A stretch of DNA of 64,000 nt from Anniella stebbinsi (GCA_029215795.1 JARDYH010000005.1:30634001-30698000); one strand, 5' to 3'. Positions 1 through 14,325 are shown, counted from the stretch's first letter. Numbers and translations: made by a program. Notes: generated by a model from the letters alone, not told the origin.

Positions 1-27
1 CCCAGTTTGGACATAATGCTAATCAGG

Positions 28-222
28 AACATAGGAAGCTGCTTTATACTGAGTTAGAACATTGGTGCATCTAGCCCAGTATTGTTGACACTGACTGGCA
101 GCAGCTCTCCATGGTTTTAGGCAGATCTTCTTTTCTGCTCTACCTGGAGACACTGAGGATTGAACCTGGGATCTTCTGCATGCAAAACATATGCTCTACC
201 ACTGAGCTACAGCCCCTCCCTT
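28..222 (-). mobile_element. tRNA-derived SINE (tRNA-Ala-like head), near full length
   Basis: On the minus strand the right part is a tRNA-like head. It has an A-box-like TAGCTCAGTGG (200-210) and a B-box-like GGTTCAATCCTC (155-166), and the anticodon-loop area resembles tRNA-Ala(TGC). A tRNA-unrelated body follows, with the words ACTGGCAGCAG, CCAGTA and TATAAAGCAGCTTCC, ending in a CTATGTTCC-type tail at the left edge. The same body and tail recur at 25792-25925 and 44605-44825, so this is an interspersed SINE and not a tRNA gene. The family name is not certain. Confidence 0.8.
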
Positions 223-1855
223 GAAAGTCCCAGAGCCACTCCCATTGGCAGGAGGAGCTAAGTGAGAATAATCGAGTTGTGTGCACTAGTACACTGGCTT
301 GCTCAAGGTAACCCAGAGTGTAAAAAACCCTCTGTCTTCTTGTCATTATGTGCAAACCGTCCCTCTTTATTTGCAACCCAGAAAGTTCTAGATAGGGACA
401 TAAACCAGTGAACTGTTTGTGGCGGGCTGGATGGATAAATATATTGTGCCTTTCAGGACTTAAAGACTTTTAGCATATGTTCTGTCATTTGAAGTTTGAA
501 TCTCTGTGGTATTACAGTAGGTCTCTGTGTATACATCCTTGAATGTGGCTATTTGCTCCCTTCTGTATCTGTCACTTTGCACATACGTTTGATTTTGTTT
601 GTGTAAAATGATGTTTTATTAGTGGGATAAAAAATGCATGTGGACCATGCACAAATAATCTTACTGCTTCAGTTGCCAGAGAAGTCAGCCTGAGCACTGG
701 CAGAAGATAGACAGCTGGAAACTATGTTGCTAATTAAGGTGGAGTTTGCTGCTGCCAGTCTAAATCAGATGTTCCCGGCGTAACAATGCCTGATTTTCCA
801 TTCATTCAGTGGGAACAGTGCATACGTGGACCTTCGTTTTGGACTCTGATAGATTTCTGCTTTTGCAGTGAACATGAAAGAGATGATTTGCAAATAAGCT
901 TACCTCTCTTGCTTAAAGAGATAATAATAATCAAAGCATTTTCATGTATGAATGAATGCTTCTGTTCACTTTCTGACATAGGAACTGTTGGTTTCCATTT
1001 TGCAGATAAGGCCAAGGAAATGTGTGTCACAGTGATGGTTAAAACCTCAGGCTTCTTTCCGCATTCTGTAAGGAAATTCCTTGAAGGTGGTCCAATAAAG
1101 GATAGCACTATATCTATTTTTAATAGTTATTTAAAAGAAATTGCTAAGCCTTTGCAGCCAGAGTCAAATGAGTGAACCTGCTTCTTTGAAAGTTACGTTT
1201 TCCTTGATTAATCTCCATGTAGGAAACAATGTGCTTATTGTAATGAGATGTTATGTGGTTTTGGATTTGATAATTTATTTCCAAATCACCGAGAACCTAC
1301 TCAGATGCTGCAGAAGACTAAAACAGAAGACAATCTCTGCCCACAGGCATACGATCTAAATTACAGACACAGCATGGTATGGGGAGCAGGAAGGAATTTG
1401 AGTATGCTGGAGGCTCAGATTTAATTGAAGTGTGAGGCACACCTCTTGGATCTGAAATTTCCCCCTCATATTATCCTTATTAATTGCACAGCCCCTTTCA
1501 AATGTGTAGATGGATCTCTGGTTATTATGTGCCTATGAATACGTTCATAAGGAACTTTGAGTGTAATTTCAGTTTTCTCCTAACATATATTTTGCTTGCT
1601 TGTTCAGATTCAAGGCATTGTTATGTATCCTGCCCCCCAACAGCCTCTGCAAATCATCTTTTGCTGTCTGGGCAATAGGATAACACTTGTTGCCAAGTTC
1701 ACCAGCCTTTTCTCATGCTTGACTAAATGGGTTTCTTTCCTCTTCAAAATGTTGTGTAATGTATCATATCCGGAGAAAAAAATCAATGGAAACCTCTTCC
1801 CACTACATAATAATTCAATTCGCCAAAGTCCTAATTGAGGTTTAAGCACATACAA

Positions 1856-1858
<3 letters not shown>

Positions 1859-1896
<38 letters not shown>
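1859..1896. repeat. (CA)n microsatellite
   Basis: An uninterrupted CA dinucleotide run of about 19 units. Confidence 0.97.
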
Positions 1897-1898
<2 letters not shown>

Positions 1899-2084
1899 AT
1901 TACCCCCATTGTTATGATAATCATAAACAGCCAGATTTTATGGTTATTGATTTCCCCTCATTTATGTTTCTGGTCCTTGCATTTATGGTTCTCTAACTCT
2001 TAGCTTCTATGTCCCCTTCTATTCTTCTTGCTCCCTTCCCATTTTGTAAACGTATCTGTGCTTTCAGCCACATTTCTGCTTCCC

Positions 2085-2300
2085 TCTTGCTGCTTGGAAT
2101 ACCCTCCCTCTAACTTCCTCCTCTCCATTTTAACTGCAGTTATTGTATGTTACAGTGTAGCTTCTGTTGCGCCACAAAGGCCTTAAATTATTGCTATTTC
2201 ATCTCTCTTCTTTTAAATGCATCCTCAAAGCCCACTACTGTCGCAAAGCTTTTTTCAGGACCCTTCTACCCTGACCCTCTTCTGTGCTATCTGTTCATCG
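2085..2300 (+). pseudogene. Possible L2-like LINE 3' coding relic
   Basis: Broken plus-strand frames read AWNTLPL and, further on, LKAHYCRKAFF. These resemble the conserved C-terminal words of L2-type reverse transcriptases (a WNSLP block, then a LK-x-FLF block). The reading frame is not continuous. This is a weak call, made by comparison with clearer relics at 27610-27865 and 54040-54420. Confidence 0.3.
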
Positions 2301-3261
2301 GGTAACTCTTACTGATTTTTATCATTCCTTTGGTTGATACCGTAAACTATGAATGGGGCTCCCATGTTCAGATGTTAGCACACTGTTAGACTTAGACAAT
2401 CCATAGTCTTATCTTCCTTACCCCCTATCCCATCTTTAAATATGGAGATAAGAGTAGTGGATATTTCTCAGTTAATATTTATGTTGATATAAAATAAAAA
2501 GCTGTTTAATTTCATGCTATGATTGCAAACAATGAGTACAAATTACTTCTAACAGTGAAGTTTCTGTAAACTCAAATATTTCTCTCCCCCATCCCCCCAG
2601 ACTTCTGATGTTCTTCAAATGACTTGCTCTGATATATGAGGGCAAATGGGCTAGCAGAACTATTTCGTGAGCGACTAGCTGTTCTGGACTTAATTTGCAA
2701 GGCCGTTTAACCTATTTTCATGTTTATGTGACATCGTTAATTAAAATGAAAAACAAAATAATAAAAATGTGGATAGTCCAGACAATTAACTGGTATTCCT
2801 GCCCTGTCTTAGTGAGAATTCCCATCCTCTATGGCCTTTTTCATTCCATACAGGACCCACCTTTTCTCCCACACACTTGGTTTCGCTGCAACCAGGACCT
2901 TTAAGGCTCAGGCCCAACTCTTATGAGAACACATGGACTTTATAACATAGTAATGCTCCTTTTATTACCTCCCATCTGACGTAGCCAAAAGCAGAAGGTG
3001 TAGGATTTTATTAACAAAAAAAGCTTTCTTAATTACAGTAAATTAGTTGTTGAATAAGAAACAAGTAACTCTTAATGGCTCTATCAATATATGTTCTTCC
3101 ATATCCAATACTAAAAAAAATCGCTCTCTCAATCACTGCCCAATCACCACAGACTTTCTCTCTTTCAGTTCTCAGTCCTGAAATCCTAACTCTGATCTAA
3201 ACCTTCGTACATTAATTCCCTGTCTCTGATCCAAATCTTCTCTCAGTAACCTCCCTCACCT

Positions 3262-3297
3262 CACAGCACAGCACAGCACAGCACAGCACAGCACAGC
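3262..3297. repeat. (CACAG)n pentanucleotide repeat
   Basis: About seven tandem copies of a 5-bp unit. Confidence 0.95.
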
Positions 3298-3566
3298 GTT
3301 TATACACCACTAGCATTCTCTCCCTAAAGATACTTACCAAACCATAGATCTAAACAAGAATACACAGTTATAAACATAAACTCAGTATGTACAGACATGT
3401 AACATCACAACTACCTATATTGGAGGGAGAGAGTTTTCCATTCAACATTTTTTGGGGATTCAAATAAATATTTGAAGTACTTCTGCTCCATTCTTCAGCC
3501 AAAAACTGCACCCAAAGCAGCTTACAAAGATTAATAATACAATAGGCTTACAAGCCAATGCGAAAG

Positions 3567-3624
3567 GGAGAGGGAGGGAGGGAGGGAGGGAAGGAAGGAA
3601 GGAAGGAAGGAAGGAAGGAAGGAA
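3567..3624. repeat. (GGGA)n/(GGAA)n purine-rich repeat
   Basis: A GGGA tetranucleotide tract that changes into a GGAA tract, all purine on this strand. 3490-3540 just before it resembles a minus-strand LINE 3' tail (the words AAAGCAGCTTACAAAG). Confidence 0.95.
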
Positions 3625-6319
3625 AAGCAAACTCGGGCATTAGATCTTAGCTGGCATAGAAAGCATTCAAGGAGAGGAGGTGCCAAATGTTGCTGGTTTC
3701 TCAGCAGAACTGTAGCAGCTCTACTTCCTTTTTCTCCCTCTGGCTGGTGACAGTTGGTGGAGGGAGGAGCCTGGTGGAAATGGCTTCTCAGCAGAGCAGA
3801 TGGAGTGACCCTGCTTCTCTTCCTTGCTGCAGCCTGGAAACTACATATCAGGCTCAAACATGTGCTCATATCTAGGGGTTGCTCATGTAAAGAGTTGGAT
3901 TTTGTGCAAGCAGATCCTCTTATTCATATTCATGGATTATATTGTTTGGGTGTTTCTGCTTTTAGAGTTTTTTTAAAAATAGATTGTTCCAAAATAGCAA
4001 AGGGAGTGTTAAAATGCAGAGCTGTTTTCTGCAAGGAGAGAGGAAAGCACATGGTTATGCACACTTTTAGCAAACAAATGGGTATTCACTGAACCTTACA
4101 GCTGGTTTAATAAATGTTTGACTGTTCTAGACAAAGGATTAGCATTGTCGTCCTCCACAGGCTGCATAAAAGCACAATCATGTAAATCTCTTTACTAGTA
4201 CTGTTGCTATGTTTTTTGTACGCATGCAATCAAACTATTTCAAATGTGACTGCACCCTTTAAATTGTGGATTACCATCTCATGACCCTCAATTTTCTGTG
4301 GCTGCCAGGTTGGCAAGTCAGTGCTACAATGGCTTCACTGCAGTAGAGTGGCTACTATGCTGACTGGGTGGGATGGACTGCAGTCAGATTTGCTCTATGT
4401 CTGCCTTTCCTCAGAACAACTTCCTATGTTTTCTCTTATTCACAAGCTGGTGGGGCAACACTTGCTGTGACTTCTGGTTCTCAAACTTAGTCACCTATGC
4501 TCCTTATCTCCCTTTTCATATCTCTGATGCATCTCCGCCTTCTCTTGTTCTATGACAGCTTTCAGGAAGTCACTTCCTGATTGCAACATGGAGAGCATTG
4601 GTCCTAGAATCTTGTTAGTTTGGGTTTACTGGTGCAGGTTATATCTTTGCAACAGCAGCCCTTAGTGGCTGAATTTGAAAATACTGTTTTAGGCATGCAA
4701 TATTATCATGTTTGTAGAACTAACCCCCTTCTGATCAGAAAGCAGAAGAAAATTCATTTTTTTCACCATGTTGCCTAAACCTAGATAGATATCCCCAATA
4801 TTTTTTTACTGTAAACATCTGAATTTAATTGAGGCTGGTTTAGAAATAGAGCTAAGGTCAATGAGGAAATTATAGTTTCTATATAGCTATATTTTCATTG
4901 ACCAGCAGTGGGTTTAAAATACAATGGGTGCTTCCAAACAGTGTTCCAGGAAATTTACATTTGTGAGTGAATGACTATAGATCTTTCAAGTATTTACAAA
5001 TAATAATTTGATACTCCCTATATTATTTAGCATTTAGTACTAATGGGAAATAAAGCTTCTTAAAAGGGCAATGTAAAACTTTTAACAATGGATATTGGTG
5101 CTGTCGGATAAATTCTGGGCTTAATCATTAAGAGCATTGATCATTCCATGGGCTTGTCATTTTTTCTTGTCCATTGCTCCCCTTTACAGGTCTTCTAAAT
5201 AATGTGCAAAGTTGTTATTCTGCTGTTTAGAAATCCCAACTTTATATAAAAGTTTCTCACCCTCATGATGGTGCAGAACATATGATAACATATGATCACT
5301 TGTCTGGTAAAGTCTCAGAAACAAAAAGAATCTGCTAGGATAAAATGTGCATCTTTCTGTCCCAACCCAACAGCCTCCAGACTTTCCTTTCTGCGTCTTT
5401 TTGTGTTTTGTTTCTTAACATAGTCCTTATAGTATCACATTCCGAGTCTCAAACTGTTCCAAGTTCAATACGTATACTGGGGCAGGGGTATGTAATGTGT
5501 GAAGTGATGCACCCAAATTTAAAAAGGGTTGTTGCTGGAACACATTGGAGCAATGTATGTAATTTTACCTGGTATGCACAATTGATTTTGTTCATATAAT
5601 TTGATTATATGTGTTATCTATAAATATTACTCTCCTTGATGCACATTATTTTCTTCTGTTCAAAGCATGGTCCGCTTTAGGGAAGGAATTGGCTTTTTAT
5701 AACTGTGCCTTGGCTAACAGGTTTTTTTAAATTTTGCAATAATTAAGAACAGCATCTGTATAGTGTGAGCAGGCTCCTTTTAAGGTTCTTTGTGGCTTGT
5801 ATTAGGCAACTTTTAAAAATAACCAAGCACTCATTTACCTTTTCTTTCCTTCTTCCCTGCTCTGCCTTCTTCCCCTTTCTCAAAAGGAGAGCCTGTACTA
5901 AGGCCAATCTCCTCATTTCCTTTCTGAAATGAAGGAGGATCAATAAGCAGGTCAATGTCATTGATTTCTTTTTATTCACTATAGTTTCAGCAGTTCCAAA
6001 AGAAGCCAGTGAGAACCACTAAGCAATCATTTAACCTCTGCATGTCTATTTTCCAAAATGAATTTATTCCACACACATTAGACATGGGATTGGTTTATGT
6101 AGCCCAACTATCTTACTAATACGTTTTCATCCATTGGCAAAAGGAAAAAAAGGCTCATTCAAGGAAAAACACCAGCAAAAGATGATGAGCCTGCCCCCAA
6201 AGTGCATTTAAACGGCCACTTATAACTCCACCACCTTGTTCTGGCCTTGAAAAACTGATCTCCCTCATCTTCCTTTTCCCTCCACTCCCCTTGTGTGTAT
6301 TGTCTCTTTAGTTTGGCAG

Positions 6320-6412
6320 GGCCTGTCTCTCTTTTCTTATTGATGTGAGCCACTTTGGCAGACAGTAATTGTCTGGAAAGTGGGATAAAAATACAGTATA
6401 TAAATAAAGAAA
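6320..6412 (+). mobile_element. Non-LTR retrotransposon 3' tail fragment
   Basis: The words GTGAGCCACTTTGG and TGGGATAAAAATACAGTATATAAATAAA match the typical 3' end of L2/CR1-like LINEs in reptiles: a short hairpin and then an A/T tail. No coding part remains. Confidence 0.5.
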
Positions 6413-6563
6413 TAGAGAAGAAAGGACAGCTGTTTTAGTTCAATCAGTTCCCTTCACCTATATTGTCCATGCTTACAAAAGGCAGCTGGTTTGCACCAGG
6501 GGAAAACACAACATGATTTGTCATAGGTGAAGAAGAACAACACTGCCACTTACATAGGCCACA

Positions 6564-6599
<36 letters not shown>

Positions 6600-6622
6600 T
6601 ACTACTACTACTACTACTACTA
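6564..6622. repeat. Compound (ATT)n(ACT)n trinucleotide repeat
   Basis: About eleven ATT units followed directly by about eight ACT units. The adjoining 6628-6690 looks like a minus-strand LINE tail (TATATACCACCCC ... GGGCGGTTTACAAAG), so the microsatellite probably grew from that element's A/T-rich 3' end. Confidence 0.95.
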
Positions 6623-6627
6623 TTTTC

Positions 6628-6690
6628 ATTTATATACCACCCCATAGCCGAAGCACTCTGGGCGGTTTACAAAGAATAAGAAATGTTTGG
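6628..6690 (-). mobile_element. LINE 3' tail fragment, minus orientation
   Basis: TTTATATACCACCCC ... CTGGGCGGTTTACAAAG is the reverse of the usual reptile LINE 3' terminus. It sits beside the compound microsatellite, which would be its tail. Confidence 0.5.
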
Positions 6691-8579
6691 TGTAATCTGT
6701 TTTGGTTTATTGGAACTTGCATACAGTATGTTCAACTCTGCACCCTCCACACGTCAATGCAATGATCACTGTATAGCCCTGATGATGCTATATGCCTGCT
6801 CTCTCTGCTTCTGTGAGATAAAGACCATGTAACCTGTGGGGCTCACATTCAGAGGCTTGGGAGCCTACCAGTGTTGTGTTAGCTTCTAGGAATTTGAAGT
6901 AAGTATTCATGGGCTATATAGGTATCTTTATGGATATGATTTTCCTTATTTGCTACTGAACAAAAAGGCACCAGCTAGCACGGGACATGTCTATTGCATC
7001 CATATTCATTCTCTTGGGATGTCTTATTTCAGATCTGCCTCTCTGGTTTTATCTGAACACATGCTTTGGCCATATGTCATTGATGTGTATAAAGGGATAA
7101 TTCTGTTTTGTGTTTTCCCCCTATTATCAGCCATTTTATTTATGAGGTGCTCTTCTACCTACTAAGAGGAGAGCAGCAGATTCAGCTAAAACCTAATGGC
7201 AGTTAAATGTTCAGCAGCTGATAAAATCCTATGCAAATATCCTGCCACTGCCTTGCCTATGCATATTTAGAGGACCCTGCCAGTAGAAACTGCATATCCA
7301 GCAGGATTATTCTAAAGGGGATACTAAATAGAGTCACCTAACATCTGCTAGGTTTAACTGACTCCTGCTTGCTTTGTCAGAGATCAGTGCAGCGCTGTGC
7401 GGTTTACTGTAAATACCATGCAGCCTTCCCACCCCCATCTCAGAATCTTGCTTGGCTGCTTTGTGTTATAGAAGGCAGAAACAATATTTAAACAAAGAGC
7501 CAGCCTTTGAGTCACAAGCCCTTCCAGGTGGGTTAGCTGCCAGTAAAAAATAAAATGGCCTTTCTTCTAGTCTGTGGAGTAAGAGAACCAACATTATTTC
7601 TTGGAAGCAAGGTGCTTAATTGTGCTTAGAACTTTTAATAATTTGTTGAGAGAGCACAAAACATTTAAAGGTGCTGTTCACAACTAGAACATTGTGGGGT
7701 GGGGGCTACCAACACTTGTATGTGGAATAAAGCAAAATGTCTTCCCACCCTCACCTTAGATATGAATTTGTCATTTTCCATGCTATTAATGTTTATCAGA
7801 TCCCAATAAGGTCAGTTTTGCAGTTATTATAGGTACTTCAGTTAACTTAACCATGGCATAATATATATTTGCATGATTTTCACACATAAAAATGTACAAA
7901 TGTTGTACAGATTCTTCTCCCTCCGCTCAGTGGAGATTATCCCTGTGAAAGAAAAGCATTGTATGAGACACAACTTTTTCATTCACTTCCAAACAGTATC
8001 CTCTGCATGTCAGCTTTCTGCATGATAAATCTGATTTTGTGATGTTACTAACATTAGTCATGGGGTCAGTGATTCATGATAGATTGGCACCTCCTGCTAC
8101 CCTCAAGCAAGTAGCCTAAAATTGGAGCCAACAGTGAGATATTTAGAGCCAAATGTGTTGATTAATTGAACTAGCTTGAATCTATGAACTTTCTTTGAAG
8201 ACTTGGCATATTTACTTTCAGAGTGGCATGTGATTATCAACATTTGCATATAATTTTTATGAGCGTTTTAGGTATCTTTGCTGCTGCAGGTGAACACATT
8301 AACTTCGTTTTTATGATAATGGTGTAGTACAATGAAAGTAGAGGTGTGTGTGTATTAACTATATGTTTTTGGGAGGGTTACTCTGAGCCTCAAAAACTGT
8401 GTTTTAAAATGGGTTAAAGGATGAGAGATGTGTACTGGATATCTAAAAAAGCACGCATTTCTTTTATTTCTTTGTTTTGTTTTAATCGTTATTTTTTAAT
8501 ACAATAATAACGTAAACGACAAGAAAAGCAAATAAAAAAACTGGGGCTATTCATATCATTAAACATCAATACTGTTTGA

Positions 8580-8657
8580 TTTTATCTGTATGCCGCCCTG
8601 AGATCCCAATGATATAGGGCGGGATATAAACGTTTTAATAAATAAATAAATAAATAC
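8580..8657 (+). mobile_element. LINE 3' tail with AAAT repeats
   Basis: CCGCCCTGAGATCCC ... GGGCGGGATATAAACG forms the short GC hairpin typical of L2/CR1-like 3' ends. It is followed by a (TAAA)n tail at 8638-8657. Confidence 0.6.
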
Positions 8658-11600
8658 ACAGTAATAATTAACATCTCCCTTGATATAGCAATAAAAGGTA
8701 TGTGGGGGGAAACAGGAAACAAAGGGGGGGAGGATTTAACACTTGTATCTAAATAAGAATCCATACAGCTTTGACAGTTGAAAGAGTTATGCTTAAATGT
8801 AGCAAGACCAATGGTCCATGGAGTGATAGATGGTTGGTGTTTTTCCTTCCATGCTTGAAGTATAAGTCTCTTTGCAACTGTAAGGGCTCTCAGTTTCCAC
8901 TTTTATTGTCCATCTGTTAAATCCTCACACCACAGGGATGCAATTTAAAAGCATGTGAACATCTACTGTTATTACAGATTTTGTCATGCTCCATCAAAAA
9001 ATCCATGTGAAGAGGCCTGATGTGGTCAAGATGGCTGAATCATGTCTGGAACTAAGGTTAAATTTCAGGACCTTGGTCAGCAATCCCAGAACTAGAGGGC
9101 AAACAAGTTACTCCAACAGAGTCTAGGAGCAACTGACAGGCTTTTATAGTCAAGCCAGGAGAGCCTCTCTGGAAACTCCACCCTTCAGATGCTGCATCTG
9201 GCTGTTAAAGTGCCAGTAAGCCTTTTCCTGCAGGTGTTGGCTTCTACCAGGGAATAAAGATTGGAGGAGGGGGGAGTCAGTTGAGGACTGCTCCCCACGG
9301 TCTCCCTGTTCACTCAGAGTCAGAGCTAAGTGCCTCCTCCTGGGCATTGCGTGGACAAGACATGGGGTCCAAGGCAGTGGGTCCTACTTCAAAAGGACCT
9401 TGAACTGGTTCTGATGCCCCCTCAGAGTCCACTGTCACTGGAGGCGTCAATCTCTGAAGGATGCCAGTCTGGGCTATGAATTTTCAGGAACAAAATTTAT
9501 ATGCGCAATAACTTCCCAACTAAAAAGAAACCGTTATAGGACATGTCACTTTGTATGCCTCAATGAGGCATTGGCCTCATTATTTCACTAGTATTTTGCT
9601 AGCTGAGCTAGTTAGCTTCGTCTTAACAAACCTCTGTGATGCCCAACATACATGAAACATATTTTTTTGTTGGACCAGTCTGTTTTAAATCTACAGAAAT
9701 AAGACATATGGAAGCTAAGGCAAACTTCCATTGATTATATATAGAGCATTCCAATTCCTGATTCACTCATCTCTGACCTTCTGAACATCTACTTTACTAC
9801 ATTCGAAAATACTTTTATAAACAGCTATTGTAGGCTTAACTTTCTGTAAGGAACCAATGAATTCCCCCAACACACTCATCAAGAGTAGCCTGTATATATA
9901 CTCCCAGGAAATGCTGAAGCTGAATGTAGCACTAAATGGTAAATGATACCTAATCTGCAATGCTGAAAAAGGTAAAAAATCATCATCTAAATCTATTAAT
10001 TGATCTAAATTTTAAATTCATTTATCTTCCACTAGAAGGTTTTCTGTCTATTTTCAACACTGGATTTGCCTATTAAGTTAATTTAGCATGAGCATATGGA
10101 TCAAACTGGTGAGTCATTACATTCCAAGTCTCTCAGATTGTTAATGGAGCCATTCCTTCTTTTAACTATAACTAGATCCTAAAGCCATCCTGCCAGAAAG
10201 GGCTGCCAAACAATTTGATTCCAAGGCAGCCCATGGAGGAGTATTAAAACCAAACATTGTTTTCCAGGTTAACAAATAAGCTTTATGATATTAATTAAGA
10301 TCTGAAAAATCAAATCCACCCTCTTTAATTGACACTGCATCTTCTTCTACAAGAACATTCTTCTATACTTTCACATTTGGAGGCTAATATTGCATGTTTT
10401 GAGATTGAGAAGGAATTTCCTTCCACCTCAGAGCTTCTTTTCTTTGGCATAGATGGCAATATTCCCTTGCTTTTGGGCCATCTGGATTAGTTTTATCAAA
10501 TCTTAAATCCTGCAGGCATCTCTGGCATGATGCTTTTTTGCTTCTGTCAATGTTTACTTATTTGAGTGATAGGAAGGAAAGGCTAAATAGCTTTCTTAAT
10601 TAGTAGTGGCACTTGCTTGAATTCTGGGATAGAAAGACTATAACAAAGGACAGGACACATAGCATATGGGGCCATAAAATGTTTTAAGGTCTAGAAGGAA
10701 GTAACCCCAAGTGAAGCCAAATGGCCTAGAATACTAGGATGCTGCTCCACTGACTCCTAATTCCGTCAGTCAAATTAAGATGTGGGTGTTACAGCACTTA
10801 GAGTGGGTAAGGAGGTACTTAGCCTCCTCTGGTGACGAATTGTGCACTCTATATTTGACAACCATGGTTTTTGAAGTATTTAGGATATTATGGCACCTTC
10901 TTGGGTCAGGTAAATTTTTCAGTATATTAGGCAGCAAGACCTTTTCCCTTGTTCTGGAAAAGAAGAAAAGTAGAATATTATAATACTATGCCTCATTGAT
11001 TAAACTAGACAGCCAAATGCTTGCAAAGGTTTTTTTCCAATTATCTGCCACTGATCTTTTTGGCATTCAGTTCACACTGGCATCAAGTTGAGGAGAGGAG
11101 CAAAATTACGCTGTATCAGCAGCATGCCAAGAATGCAGTTTTTAAAAATTATGCTGGCTTCATGATCTCCATCTAACTTTAGGGATGAACAGCTAATTTT
11201 AATTCTGTACTTTTTGATTAGTAATCTGCTAGTTTTGGGGAATTGTTTGTTTGCTATATGGCTTACCATATAGGCAAATGATTTTACCCAAAACATCCAG
11301 GTGATTGAATGGGTGGTTTATCTCTTGCATTATGCATGAATATGGACTTAAAAGAACAATTTTGCATGTTGCCTAGATCTTGCATACTAAAGCTCTGCTG
11401 TTGTGGCTTGTTCACACAGCTGTATCCCTTGGCTCATGAGCTGTTATAACAAAGGCCTTAACCAGAGGTAACATTAGCATGGCAACAGTTGGTAGGTATG
11501 CTAGGGTGCAACTATTTCCTGTGCGGATGCTACTAAAACATACACATGCCCTTAGAAATGTAATAACATGCTGCTTCTCATTTGATTAAATCAAAGGAGG

Positions 11601-13633
11601 TGCCTAAAAATAAGTATTAACATCAAATAGAAATATTTTCCCTTTTCATAATACCTGTTTAATGTCAAGCTACTTCTCCCTGTTTTCATGGCACAGTCTC
11701 TTGGGATTTGTACACATTTTGTGTCATCTGCCAAAAGTTCTGCCGTAGATAGACACCACCTATTTCCTTATGCTAGATGTAGGATTACAGTGTGTCTGTC
11801 TGCATCTCTTATTTTCTCTTTACTATCAGCAAAACACTCCTAGCTCTTGCTTTGAGATAGTTATGTTGCTTTCTAGAAGTAAGTGTAGCTCTTGGTAGAG
11901 CAATGAAGAGGTTGGTACTGTTAATCTCACCTTCATCATTGTAATTTGTCAAACACCAATAACCAACTCTGTAACATACAGAGGTAAAATGTAGTATGTT
12001 CACAAACTTCATTCCTTCATGTCCTTTTAAGTAACGCAGGAGTCACTGAACTGGTTGCTATGCTGCACTAATGGCAAGTTTGCCCACACACCTTACTTGA
12101 CATGTTTGCTACACAATTATCATGCACAGATTGGGTATGACAAATGGCATAGAAAATTCTTTTTTAAAAGTGAACTGATTCATTTTTAGCAAGCCCAGAC
12201 ATAGTTGTGATCCTGGGGTTCAGGGTGGGGTGGAGAGGAGGCGGCAGACAAATAAATAGCTAACCTGTTAACACTGCCAAAACACAGACTAGGTGTTGGC
12301 TGCTTTGATTTTAGTCAGCATAAATGTCACATCATAGATTTCTTGCATGGAATTCAACTCCCCCTCCTTCCCACTTCATAACTTGCTGCCCAGCATAATT
12401 TGACAGTTGCTTTAGTTTTTTTTAATTGTAGAGGCACATATAGTGTGTCATTTGTTGCAAGGGAGCTAATTTGTTGCATCCTTATTTCTGGATTTACCCC
12501 AACACTTTAAGCAGTTTATGGATTAGGACTGTGTTGCCTCTAAGAGGAATGTATTGGAGACCTCTGTTGTATATATTTTTAGTCTGGATCTTTGATTCAG
12601 TGGAAAACATCAGTTAGAAAAACAGTTGCCTCCAGGTCTTGCTTTATCGCTCCATAAATGTACAGATCTCTGTTAGTTGTGCGGGCTCAGTTGTATTTTC
12701 CCCAAGATAGAGGCACTTCATTTCCCCAATACTCAAGTTGCAGTATTTTGCCACTGAAAAAATGTGATCCCTTCTCTCAAGTTAGTGCATCTGTTGAACT
12801 TTGGAGTTCTGTATGAAATGTGGTTGTGCAAGTTTGACAAGTACATATTGGCTAGTACTTGTGAGATAATTCATGGCAAAGTCTCCCTATCCCTCTTGTC
12901 ACCACCATCTTCAGAAATGTTTCCAAAATATTTTTTCTGCTACTTTAGAGGTTTCCTGCTTTGCAGCCCCTGCCCCCCATCAAAGAATGGGACTACCCAT
13001 GTCCGTCTTTTGAAATATTATAGTTAACAACAAGATTACCCTGTCTGCTTCAACACTGCAACACCATTTTGCAAACAGGTTTAAAAACTTTATTTTTATG
13101 TTAAGTGTATGCATTTGCTCTTTGCAAACCTAAAGCACAGATCTCTCCTATTTGCACTGTTTACAAAGCTGCAAACAGGCTGCCCTCCTGCAACCATGCT
13201 GGCCTCTCTCCCCATGCATTGTATAAGGACAAAGTAGTGCTGGTGCTGGTGCTTATATAGTTGCCTTTTTATTTCCCCTGGAAAGGCCATTCTGTAACTC
13301 TGCCTGATGGTTTATGCTTGATGGTTTATGCACCATATTCCCTCCCAGCCTACTGATGTCAGTCTTGGGAGACATTGGAACTAGAAGGCATTATAGTTCC
13401 ATATATCCGAAGTTTGGGGCCAGTTTTGAAAACCAAATGACTCTGTTGCTTTTATTGTTCAAAGGTAATGTGGAAGCATTTCGCCATTCAAATGCTCCAG
13501 AGTATTGCTAAACGTATGGAAAACTAATATTAGTTAAAAACAAAGAGTGGAGGCTCTGTATTTAATACTTAGGAAGTTGAATAAGTTGACATTCTAACCC
13601 GTGTCATACAATCAGGAGAAAAAAATTGCCAGT

Positions 13634-14325
13634 GGGTGATTCTAGAGATGTGAAGGCCCGGGAAAAAAATGGGGAGAAATTGAGAAAATGGTTTTCCCCC
13701 TTTTTTCCAAAGCCTTTTTTGTTTTTTCCTGAAAAATTGGGAAAAAATGAAGAAAAAAATGATTATGGAATGTTTTATTTTACCATGATGAATAAAATGT
13801 TAAAGACAAAATGTTCATATATTTACTTCTCCAAATGATTTCTAAAAACTTTTTATGGGAATGGGTGCTTTATGTCTGCTTGACACTGTGGGGGACTAGC
13901 AGAGACATAAATATTTTCTTTGTTGATGGTTTATTCTGGTTTTTTAAAATTGTTTTTTGCCTCATAAACTGGCAAAACCAAAGAGGTTCCTTTCAGTTCA
14001 AGTGTTCCTTATAGTTCATGAGCTTGTAGCTCCATTTGTTACCAAAAAAAGTAAAAATTTAAAAAAGTAAATTCAATTTGTAATAATAGTTTGAATACAC
14101 TGTACTTTTAATATACCAAATGTGATAATTTTATGCCAAACCAACTTGTACATAATTATATTTTATGTTCCTAAAGTAACAAAGTGACTTTCAATCTGTA
14201 AAAAGTGCTAATATTGCATTTTTTTCAATTTTTCCAAACATTTCCATTTTTCCCAAAAAAACCCAGGAAAAACTGTTTTCCCCCCATGGCTTCAAAATTT
14301 CTGGAAATCTTACATCTCTAGATAA
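13634..14325. mobile_element. AT-rich non-autonomous DNA transposon-like element
   Basis: The left edge reads CTAGAGATGTGAAGG and the right edge, reverse-complemented, CTAGAGATGTAAGATT, giving a 10-bp terminal inverted repeat. Homopurine words (GGGAAAAAA) near the left and their complements near the right extend the partial symmetry. The interior is very AT-rich and has no credible ORF. Related words (CAGAAATT-TGAAGTCATGG) recur near 15945 and 31665, suggesting a repeated family. I could not confirm a target-site duplication. Confidence 0.5.

Noticed and set aside
150..222. A tRNA-Ala gene on the minus strand
   Set aside because: The A and B boxes are good, but the acceptor stem is not paired and the sequence runs on into a SINE body found elsewhere in the window.
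786..1175. A 129-aa plus-strand frame that could be a small gene
   Set aside because: It has no domain, no splice context, and composition like the surrounding intron. It is probably chance.
9000..9480. A GC-richer block that might be a solo LTR
   Set aside because: I found no matching TG...CA ends, polyadenylation signal or target duplication to support it, so it is only mentioned in the intron entry.
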